From Rhizobium sp. 16-488-2b (GTDB taxonomy: Bacteria; Pseudomonadota; Alphaproteobacteria; Rhizobiales; Rhizobiaceae): a stretch of 64,000 bases of DNA. Both the position numbers and the translations under genes were made by a program. The notes below the pieces were generated by a model, which was not told the origin of the DNA, did no database searches, and saw nothing but the letters and a program-made list of their open reading frames with translations. Positions within the stretch are counted from its first letter, which is position 1. Every line of letters starts with the position of its first letter. Location: positions 124,001 through 188,000 of the forward strand of contig NZ_JAGHMF010000004.1 of NCBI RefSeq assembly GCF_017741815.1. Direction: 5' to 3'. Shown here one piece after another: positions 53,728 to 61,600 of this stretch.

Positions 53728-55059
53728 GTGAACGCGACGTTTAAACTATCAGACCAGGAACAGCAGGTCGAAAAATCGGCGATCCGCAAGATCTCCATTC
53801 GCCTGGTTCCCTTCATCGCATTGATGTTCTTCATCAACTTCCTCGACCGTACGGCAATCTCCTTTGCCGGCCCGAACGGGATGACGCAGGACCTCGGCAT
53901 GACCGCGGCCCAGTTCGGCTTTGCCGCCGGCATCTTCTTCGTTGGCTATATCGTTCTGGAAATCCCCAGCAACCTGGCGCTCCACAAATACGGAGCCCGC
54001 CGCTGGCTCGCCCGCATCATGGTGACCTGGGGCGTCGTTGCGATGCTCTTCACCTGGGTCAGCAGCGTTACCGGCCTTTATTCGCTGCGCTTCCTGCTCG
54101 GCGTTGCCGAGGCCGGCTTCTTCCCTGGCGCCATTCTCTATCTCAGCACCTGGGTTCCCGGCCGCCACCGCGCCAAGATCCTGGCGCTCTTCTATCTGGC
54201 CCAGCCGCTGACGACAGTCATCGGTGCGCCGATCGCCTCGCTGCTCATCCAGGCGCACGGCCTGTTCGGCTACGAAGGCTGGCGCATCATGTTCTTCGGC
54301 GTCGCCGTTCCTGCGATCGTCGTCGGCATCATCACCTGGTTCTACCTGCCCGACACCCCGACCGCCGCCAAGTGGCTGACCTCGGAAGAGCGTGACTGGC
54401 TGAACCGCGAACTCGCCAAGGAAGAAGCAGGCAAGCTCTCCGGCCACGGCTCGATGACCCTGCAGGCTCTCAAGGACAAGCGCGTCTGGCTCCTGTCGGT
54501 CATCTACTTCGGCCTGATCTACGGCCTTTACGCACTGGCCTTCTTCCTGCCTACGATCATCGCAGGCTTCGAGACCAAGTTCGGCACCAAGTTCAACGTC
54601 TTCGACAAGGGCCTGATCACGGCGATCCCGTATCTGCCGGCCGCCGTCGCGCTATTCTTCTGGAGCCGCGATGCATCCAAGCGCGGCGTCCGCGCCTGGC
54701 ACGTCGGTATTCCGGCTCTGGTCGGCGCGATCAGCATCCCGCTCGCTCTGCTGATGTCGTCCCCTGAGGCAACCGTCATCGCCATCACGCTCACCGCTTG
54801 CGCGATCTTCTCGGCGCTCCCGAACTTCTGGTCCTTCCCCTCGCGCTTCCTCACGGGTGCAGCGGCTGCCGCAGGCATCGCGCTCATCAACACCGTGGGC
54901 AACATTGCGGGCTTCGCGGCACCCTACATCACCGGTGCTGTCAAGGATGCCACGGGTCTCTACGAGATGCCGATGTTCATCGTCGGCGCCCTGATGCTGA
55001 TCTCGGCCCTTCTGGCCTTCTCGATCGGCAAGACCATCAAGGACCCGTCGGCGAAGTAA
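53728..55059 (+). CDS. MFS transporter, anion:cation symporter (ACS) type
   Basis: A 443-residue membrane protein with 12 hydrophobic helices and a central loop near residues 215-245. The first helix region FINFLDRTAISFAG and the helix-4 region LRFLLGVAEAGFFPGAILYLSTW are hallmarks of the ACS family, which includes tartrate, phthalate and hexuronate carriers. The start is GTG at 53728 with GGGAGGA four bases upstream; an ATG overlapping it is out of frame. No catabolic genes are adjacent, so the substrate is open. Confidence 0.9.
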   Translation: MNATFKLSDQEQQVEKSAIRKISIRLVPFIALMFFINFLDRTAISFAGPNGMTQDLGMTAAQFGFAAGIFFVGYIVLEIPSNLALHKYGARRWLARIMVTWGVVAMLFTWVSSVTGLYSLRFLLGVAEAGFFPGAILYLSTWVPGRHRAKILALFYLAQPLTTVIGAPIASLLIQAHGLFGYEGWRIMFFGVAVPAIVVGIITWFYLPDTPTAAKWLTSEERDWLNRELAKEEAGKLSGHGSMTLQALKDKRVWLLSVIYFGLIYGLYALAFFLPTIIAGFETKFGTKFNVFDKGLITAIPYLPAAVALFFWSRDASKRGVRAWHVGIPALVGAISIPLALLMSSPEATVIAITLTACAIFSALPNFWSFPSRFLTGAAAAAGIALINTVGNIAGFAAPYITGAVKDATGLYEMPMFIVGALMLISALLAFSIGKTIKDPSAK

Positions 55060-55081
55060 GCCTAGCCGTTACCACGATTGG

Positions 55082-55117
55082 CAACCCGGTCCGCACTCGC
55101 AGGCCGGGTTGTTTTCT
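55082..55117 (+). terminator. Terminator after the MFS gene
   Basis: CAACCCGG (55082-55089) pairs with CCGGGTTG (55104-55111), followed by TTTTCT. Confidence 0.8.
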
Positions 55118-55173
55118 TTTCGGGCGGAATTCCCGCCAATCATCTTTCCATTAGAAATAAAATCGCTATATTG

Positions 55174-55185
55174 TTTCCAAGGAAA
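55174..55185 (+). promoter_or_regulatory. Candidate operator of the Xre/RES module
   Basis: TTTCC-AA-GGAAA is a short perfect palindrome just upstream of the antitoxin start; its right half overlaps the GGAAAGG ribosome-site region. A TATATT -10-like sequence lies immediately before it. Confidence 0.42.
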
Positions 55186-55195
55186 GGAAATCGCC

Positions 55196-55579
55196 ATGGC
55201 CATCGCCCATCCGCTATCAGGTACCCAGCCGTCGGAGGCCGTCGTCATCACCAAGGCCGCCGTTGCCGCCGCCGAGCGCCTCGGCATCAGTGCCCGCACG
55301 CTGTCATCAGTGCTTGGCCTGTCGGAAGCCACCGTATCGCGCATGAAAAGGCAGGACTACCTGCTTGAGCGCGGCTCGAAATCCTTCGAGCTCGCCATTC
55401 TGCTGGTCCGCCTGTTCCGCTCGCTTGATGCCATCGTCGGCGGTGATGAGGCGGTCGCGCGCTCATGGCTGCGCAACGCCAACACCGCGCTCGGCGCCAC
55501 GCCGCTCGAAAAGATCGTCAGCATATCAGGATTGACCGATGTCCTCGCCTACCTGGACGCCCGCCGCGCTATCGTCTGA
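55196..55579 (+). CDS. Xre/MbcA/ParS-type antitoxin (DUF2384)
   Basis: A 127-residue antitoxin. An N-terminal Xre-like helix-turn-helix (AAERLGISARTLSSVLGLSEATVSRMKR) is followed by the C-terminal DUF2384 domain that grips RES toxins (LVRLFRSLDAIVGGDEAVARSWLRNANTALGATPLEKI). The start at 55196 follows GGAAAGGAAA. Its 3' end overlaps the toxin gene by 41 bases. It probably both inhibits the toxin and represses the operon. Confidence 0.92.
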   Translation: MAIAHPLSGTQPSEAVVITKAAVAAAERLGISARTLSSVLGLSEATVSRMKRQDYLLERGSKSFELAILLVRLFRSLDAIVGGDEAVARSWLRNANTALGATPLEKIVSISGLTDVLAYLDARRAIV

Positions 55580-56297
55580 AGCGCGACCCGTCTCCGGCCG
55601 TTTCTGGCGATTGGTGGAGGCGCAGCATCAGATCTCGACCTTGAAGATCGTCGATACGCTGGAAGAGCAGGCCCTGCTCGAAACGCTGCTGGAAGAAAGC
55701 AAGCCCGTCCTGCCGCCGGAATGCAAAGGCCTCGACTATCTGCTGGCAACACCCTTCCGCTACGGCGCCATCTATCCCCACGGCTCGCGCTTTCGCCGGG
55801 CAGGGCGCACGCTCGGCGTCTACTACGCCTCGGAAGCGGTCGAAACCGCGATATCGGAGATGGCCTTCTACCGGCTGCTGTTCTTCGCAGATTCCCCCGA
55901 TACGCCGCTCCCCGCCAATGCCGCCGAATACACCGCATTTGCAGCAGCCATCGAGACGCCGCGCGCCATCGACCTCACCACGCCGCCGCTCGACCGCGAC
56001 CATGCGGTCTGGACCGATCCCCAGCGCTACGAGCCCTGCCAGGCGCTGGCCGATGCCGCACGCGAGGCCGATTGCCAGGCGATCCTCTACGCCTCGGTCC
56101 GCGATCCCGGCCATCGCCGCAACATCGCGCTGCTCACCGCCTCGGCCTTCGCCGCGCGCGACCCCGTCGAGCGTCAGACATGGCGCCTGCGCCTTTCCGC
56201 AACCGGCGTCCAGGCGCTTTGCGAATTTCCGAAGGCAAGAATTGGGTTTACCCGCACCGATTTCGGCGATGACCCACGCATAGCCAAAAAGCTCTAA
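55539..56297 (+). CDS. RES-domain toxin
   Basis: A 252-residue RES toxin. The N-terminal FWRLVEAQH, then GARRF-like SRFRRAGRTLGVYYASEAVETAISEMAFYR near residues 80-110, carry the conserved Arg, Tyr and Glu of the family. Characterised relatives degrade NAD+ (MbcT, Res) or ADP-ribosylate Prs (Sinorhizobium-type ParT). A 22-residue Pro/Ser-rich leader precedes the domain. The start codon lies inside the antitoxin gene. It is convergent with a MarR gene, 2 bases apart. Confidence 0.92.
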   Translation: MSSPTWTPAALSSEARPVSGRFWRLVEAQHQISTLKIVDTLEEQALLETLLEESKPVLPPECKGLDYLLATPFRYGAIYPHGSRFRRAGRTLGVYYASEAVETAISEMAFYRLLFFADSPDTPLPANAAEYTAFAAAIETPRAIDLTTPPLDRDHAVWTDPQRYEPCQALADAAREADCQAILYASVRDPGHRRNIALLTASAFAARDPVERQTWRLRLSATGVQALCEFPKARIGFTRTDFGDDPRIAKKL

Positions 56298-56299
56298 GC

Positions 56300-56746
56300 C
56301 TAGGCCAGCGCCTGCAGATCCTGCCGCAGCCGCTCGGCATTGCCCTCGGGCAACGCCTTTTCCAGCGCCGCATGCGTGCTTTCCCAGATCGGCAGGGCGG
56401 CGGTCAGCACGCGCATACCCTCGGGCGTCAACCGCAACAGCCGTCCACGCTTGTCCCTCGGGTTCGGAAAGACCTCGACCCAGCCGCGCCGTTGCAGCGG
56501 CTTCAGCGCCGCCGTCAGCGTCGTCTGGTCCATGGCGAGCAGCTTGGCGACCGGCCCCATCGGCGGTGGCTCCGGTCGGTTCAGCGACATCATCAGCGAG
56601 AATTGCCCGTTGGTCAGCCCGGCCGGCCTCAGCGCATCGTCGAACAGCCGCGCCAGGGCTCTGGCGGCCCGCTGCGCGTGCAGGCAGAGACACGTGTCGC
56701 GCACCAGCAGCGTTGTTGCGAAGGGAATCTCGGTAGAGTTTGACAT
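56300..56746 (-). CDS. MarR-family transcriptional regulator
   Basis: A 148-residue MarR regulator. The winged helix is at about residues 45-110 (LTNGQFSLMMSLNRPEPPPMGPVAKLLAMDQTTLTAALKPLQRRGWVEVFP). Two N-terminal Cys (DTCLCLHAQRAARA) could make it redox- or ligand-responsive. It is divergent from the DUF899 gene with a perfect 12-bp palindrome between them. Confidence 0.9.
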   Translation of the reverse strand: MSNSTEIPFATTLLVRDTCLCLHAQRAARALARLFDDALRPAGLTNGQFSLMMSLNRPEPPPMGPVAKLLAMDQTTLTAALKPLQRRGWVEVFPNPRDKRGRLLRLTPEGMRVLTAALPIWESTHAALEKALPEGNAERLRQDLQALA

Positions 56747-56757
56747 GTCTATTTTCT

Positions 56758-56769
56758 ATTGATATCAAT
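56758..56769. promoter_or_regulatory. Candidate MarR operator
   Basis: ATTGATATCAAT is a perfect 12-bp palindrome 11 bases upstream of the marR-type start and 62 bases before the DUF899 start, within an AT-rich divergent promoter. Confidence 0.6.
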
Positions 56770-56830
56770 ATATATAGTCAAGGAAAAGGAGAATGGACCG
56801 TTTCGGTCGCGCCGGAGGAGGGCGCACACG

Positions 56831-57559
56831 ATGCAGAACCAAGTCGTTTCCCGCGAAGAATGGCTCGAAGCCCGCCGCGCGCTGCTTCTCAAGGAGAAGG
56901 AAGCAACGCATCTGAGGGACAAGGTCAATGCCGAGCGCATGGCGCTTCCCTGGGTCAAGGTCGAGAAGGACTATGCCTTCGACACGCCCGATGGCAAGAG
57001 ATCGCTCAGCGAGCTCTTCGATGGCCGCAGCCAGCTGATCATCTACCATTTCATGCTCGGTCCCGATTGGGAGGCCGGTTGTCCCGGTTGCTCATTCCTC
57101 TCCGACCATGTCGATGGCGCGCTGCCGCATCTGAACAACCACGATGTCACCTGGGTCGCCGTTTCACGCGCGCCCGTCGCCAAGATCGAGGCCTACAAGA
57201 CCAGGATGGACTGGAAGTTCCCCTGGGTATCCTCGGCATCGAGCGACTTCAACTTCGACTATCACGTGTCGTTCAGCCCCGAAGATCTCGGCAAGGATAA
57301 AGTATTCTACAACTTTACTTCGATCCCGCCCGAAGATGCCAATGACGAACTGCCGGGATTGAGCGCCTTCTACAAAAACGAGAAGGGCGAGATTTTCCAC
57401 ACCTACTCCAGCTATGCCCGCGGCCCGGAAGAGCTGATCGGCACGCTGATGATCCTCGACCGGGCGCCAAAGGGTCGCAACGAGGATTCGACGATGAACT
57501 TCGTCAAGCGCCACGACGAGTATGCCGAGGCGCCCAAGACGTCATCCTGCTGCCACTGA
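56831..57559 (+). CDS. DUF899 thioredoxin-like protein
   Basis: A 242-residue member of the DUF899 family, a thioredoxin-fold group. The domain holds LIIYHFMLGPDWEAGCPGCSFLSDHVDG, with a CPGC redox-like motif near residue 88, then VTWVAVSRAPVAKIEAYKTRMDWKFPWVSS. The C-terminus ends in CCH. No reaction is established for the family. The start at 56831 follows GGAGGAGG. It lies between a divergent MarR gene and a VOC gene 73 bases downstream. Confidence 0.9.
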   Translation: MQNQVVSREEWLEARRALLLKEKEATHLRDKVNAERMALPWVKVEKDYAFDTPDGKRSLSELFDGRSQLIIYHFMLGPDWEAGCPGCSFLSDHVDGALPHLNNHDVTWVAVSRAPVAKIEAYKTRMDWKFPWVSSASSDFNFDYHVSFSPEDLGKDKVFYNFTSIPPEDANDELPGLSAFYKNEKGEIFHTYSSYARGPEELIGTLMILDRAPKGRNEDSTMNFVKRHDEYAEAPKTSSCCH

Positions 57560-57632
57560 GGCCTGAGATTATGGGCGCCTGAGATCATCACGCCCATATC
57601 GACGCAACGAAGAACGTGAAAGGGAGATCACG

Positions 57633-58412
57633 ATGTCGGAGACCCACGGCAAGTTCATCTGGTGCGAATTGATGACGCCCGATACCAAGGGCGCCAAGGA
57701 TTTCTACACAAAGGTCGTCGGCTGGACGACCAGCGAAATGACCGTCCCAGGCATGCCGCCCTATACCATCTTCGAGGCCGATGGCGTCGGCCGCGCCGGC
57801 ATGATGGTCTTTCCCGCCGAGCTCGAAGGCACCGGCATCCCGCCGAACTGGACCGGCTATGTCGCGGTTGACGATGTCGACCGGAGCGCCCGGGATTTCG
57901 CCGCCAATGGCGGCTCCGTCCGCCGCCCGCCGGAAGATATCCCCGAAATCGGCCGCTTCGCCGTGGTCGCGGACCCGCATGGCGCCGTGATCTGCATCAT
58001 GACCCCGGCGCCGATGGACAGCCCGCCGCCGGAAGCGGCAATGGGCGCGCCGGGCACGCTCGGCTGGAGCGAACTCTATGCCGGCGACGGCGGTGAGGCC
58101 TTCACCTTCTACGAAAAGCTCTTCGGCTGGACCAAGGACCATGATTTCGACATGGGCCCGATGGGCGTCTACCGCATCTTCGCCGAACACGGCACACCTG
58201 TCGGCGGCATGATGACCAAGCCGGAGAATGTGCCGATGCCGGCCTGGGCCTATTACTTCAACGTTCCCGCCATCGATTCCGCCATCGAGCGGGTCAAGGC
58301 CGGCGGCGGCCAGGTCGTCAACGGCCCGATGGAAGTACCCGGCGGCAGCTGGGTGATACAGGCGATCGACCCGCAGGGCGCCTTCTTCTGCCTCGTGGCG
58401 CCAGCCCGCTGA
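57633..58412 (+). CDS. Two-domain VOC (glyoxalase-like) protein
   Basis: A 259-residue protein of two vicinal-oxygen-chelate domains, at about residues 8-125 (FIWCELMTPDTKGAKDFYTKVVGW) and 140-258 (LGWSELYAGDGGEAFTFYEKLFGW). This arrangement is seen in glyoxalase/bleomycin-resistance-like proteins of the CFP30-type subgroup. Metal ligands cannot be assigned with certainty and the substrate is unknown. AAAGGGAG precedes the ATG. It may share the MarR control of the upstream DUF899 gene. Confidence 0.9.
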   Translation: MSETHGKFIWCELMTPDTKGAKDFYTKVVGWTTSEMTVPGMPPYTIFEADGVGRAGMMVFPAELEGTGIPPNWTGYVAVDDVDRSARDFAANGGSVRRPPEDIPEIGRFAVVADPHGAVICIMTPAPMDSPPPEAAMGAPGTLGWSELYAGDGGEAFTFYEKLFGWTKDHDFDMGPMGVYRIFAEHGTPVGGMMTKPENVPMPAWAYYFNVPAIDSAIERVKAGGGQVVNGPMEVPGGSWVIQAIDPQGAFFCLVAPAR

Positions 58413-58455
58413 GGCCTTGCAGGCCCGCTCGCAAACAGCTGAAACGCTCTCGAAT

Positions 58456-58480
58456 CGGCCCCGGAAACGGGGCCGTTCTG
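58456..58480 (+). terminator. Possible terminator after the VOC gene
   Basis: CGGCCCC and GGGGCCG form a 7-bp stem around GGAAAC, followed by TTCTG. The T-run is weak. Confidence 0.5.
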
Positions 58481-58668
58481 CTGTGGCGAATTAGCCTCTA
58501 TCGTTCTATTTTTATTAGAATTTTACCGACTAAGCGGTTTTGCGGTTAACCGTTCTTAAACATTTCTGGGTGGATGCATAACCCGCTATATCGGCGCCTA
58601 TAGGGCAGTATTGCTTTTGTATCTTCGGCGGAATTATTTGGCCTCAGTTTCTCATTGGGGTATTTTGT
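58481..58668 (+). promoter_or_regulatory. AT-rich promoter region of the giant repeat protein
   Basis: The region is clearly richer in A+T than its surroundings. It contains the palindrome CGGTTAACCG (58543-58552), a TTAA-N6-TTAA pair nearby (CtrA sites are TTAA-N7-TTAA, so only a near match), and a CTATAT -10-like box at 58586-58591. No coding frame is supported. Confidence 0.4.
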
Positions 58669-61600
58669 ATGTCTATCGAAGATTCTCGCATCTCTGCCGT
58701 TGAAAATGAAAACGCATCGCATGACTTGATCTCCGATATTCATCAGGACGCCCGCCTGCAGACTTCCGCCCTAGGTGGTCTCGAGGTCGCACAGGCCGGA
58801 ACCACTCAGCCAAGCGATCAGCAGGGCGCCCAGTCGACTGAAACGACCGGTCGCTTGCCGGCAGCCCAGGACGCAGCCGCCGCAGCACCCGCTGGCCAGG
58901 TTGTCCCGGATCAGAACAACATCGCCCACCTGCCGGCCGGCACCGCGATCGACGATATCCACGTCCGCGGCAACGACCTCGTCCTCGTCCAGGCAGACGG
59001 CACCGAGATCGTCATTGTCAACGGCGCGCTCCACGTTCCGACCTTCCTGCTCGGCGAAGTCGAGCTGCCCCAGCAGGCCGTGATCGCCGCTCTCGAACAG
59101 AGCAACATCAACGTCGCCGCCGGCCCCGACGGCTCCTACTCCGCCAGCTCCTCGCCTTCGAGCTCCGGCGCCAATTTCCAGGACTCGATCCAGGGCAACG
59201 CCGGCGACCCGACGCAGCTGGCGTCGCTGCTGGCCGATACGCAGCAGGCTGACTTGACGCCCAGCCGCACGCCGGACGAGCAGAATGGCGTTCCCCTCAT
59301 CACGGCAAGCAGCATTTCGCTGGTAACGGAAGTCAGCGATGCCAACGGCGCCTTCTCGACCCAGGTCGTCAACGGCCAGTTCGGCTTCATCCCCGGTAAG
59401 GACTTTGGCGTCATCACCGCTGTCGGTCTCTCCGATTCCCTCAACATGGATGAAGGCACCCAGAACGGCACGCATGTCGATCTGACCTCCAACGGCCAGC
59501 CGGTCGTGGTCACCATCAACGGCCTGACGATCACCGGCTCGGTCGATGGCCAGCCTGTGTTCACGCTGACGGTTACCAACATCGAGACCGGCGCCTACAC
59601 CTTCACCCAGTTTGGCCCGCTCGATCATCCCGACAGGGGCGAAAGCGGCGCCGATGACGTGCTGCGCCTGCAGTTCAGCTACACCGTCACCGACAAGAAC
59701 AACGACCAAGTCACCGGCATCGGTTCCGTCGACATCCGCGATGATGCGCCGAGCATCGATCCCACGGCGAAGAGCCCGGATAGCGCGGTCAACGAAAGCG
59801 GCATCACCGGCGGCGAGAGCCATCCCGTGACCACGGCCTCCCTCGGCATCGACTGGGGCGCCGACAAGGGTAGCAACCGCGACGTCACCTTCGACAAGCA
59901 GACCGCGCCGACGGGCCTGACCTCGCATGGCGAGCAGATCCATTACGAAATCTCCGCCGATGGCCACACGTTGACGGGCTACATCGTCGTTGCGGTGAGC
60001 GAAGGCGAGCTGACGGGCCTCAAGACTGTTCCCGTCTTCATCGTGACCCTCAATCCGGCCGCCGCCAACGGCGCCTACACGTTCGAACTCCTGCAGAGCA
60101 TCGATCACCCGCAGACGACAGGCTCTGAAGGCGGTGAGGGCTCCGAAGGCGGCATTCAGCTTCTGTCCGTCGCGACGAGCCAGGACGAGCAGATCGGCCT
60201 CAACTTCGCCGTCACGGCCAAGGATGCCGACGGCGACACGTTGCCGGTCAACTTCACGGTGACGGTCAATGACGACGTGCCGGAGATCGACGGCGATGCA
60301 AAGGCCGTCAACTTGCTTGCCAACGGCGATTTCAAGAGCGCGGTATGGCATGCGGAAGGCTGGGACGCCGGTGGTTATGCCGGCTCCGCCCATGAGGGCA
60401 TCGGCTGGAAGGTCGACGGCACAAATGCCAGCTCGCTGCAGGTCGAGCGCGTCAGCAGCGGCTACATGGGCATGGTCGCCTCCGACGAAGCCCCGATGAT
60501 CGACATGGGCTCGTCGCCGGGCAACACCACCATCTCGCAGGACCTCACGGGCCTGAAGCTTGGTGAAGCCCTGACGCTGACCTTCGAGATCGGCACGCCC
60601 GTCGGCGGCACCGCCAAGCTCGAGGTCTACTGGAATGGCGTGCGCGTCGGCCTCTTCGACCCGACCAACGCAATGACCAAGGTCGTCATCGGAAATCTCT
60701 ATGCCGACGAACATGGTCAGGGCACAGTGACCTTTAAGGAAGTCGGCGCGGCCGATTACACCGGCACCTATCTTGCCAATGTCAGCCTGACGGAAAGCAC
60801 CGCCGTTCCGGCCTTCACCGCAACGGTTGGCGAAGACGACAAGGCCTTCTCGTTCGAACTCGCGGCAGGCCACCAGTTCACCTTCGGCGCCGATGGCGCG
60901 GGAAGCCTTGTGCTCGGCGCGGCCACTGTGGCCTCGGCTTCGGGCATCACGCTGGCGCTTCCGGAAGAGGCATTTGGCTACAAAGCCGGAAACATCGTCG
61001 TCAAGACCGGCTATTTCGAATCCCTCGGAAGGGGCGAAATCGCCGTGGTCACCATTCCCTTCACCGTCACCGATGGTGATGGCGACAGCAAGACCGGCGT
61101 CTACCAGATCACCGTCGTCGGCGCCAACGACGCCCCGGTCTTCGATACCAAGGCCGCAACCATCACCTTCGGCGAAACGGCGGACATCACCGGCTCGACG
61201 ACCGCCCATGGCCAGAGCGGCACATTCGCATTCACCGATGTCGACCTGAACGACACCGGTCATTCGGTGAGCGTCGGCGTCGAAACCTCGGGCACTGTCA
61301 ACGGCCTGCCGTCGAACCTGGCGTCGCTCCTGCATATCGATGCGGTCACCAAGGAGGCCGGCAAGAGCGATGGCGAGGTCAAGTGGACCTTCTCCGCGCA
61401 GGACAAGGCATTCGATTATCTGAGCGCCAACGAAACCGTGACGCTGAAGTACACGCTGACGCTTGACGACGGCCATGGCGGTACCGCGACGCAGACCGTC
61501 ACGGTGACGGTCACCGGCACCAATGACACGCCTGTCATCACCACCACCGATGCCGGCGCGAAGTTTGGGGAGAACGCCGACCAGACGGGCACCAAGGACG

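Noticed and set aside
58547..58560. TTAA-N6-TTAA as a CtrA site upstream of the giant gene
   Set aside because: The spacing is 6, not the 7 of the CtrA consensus, and AT-rich DNA gives such matches by chance. It is kept only as a note in the promoter entry.
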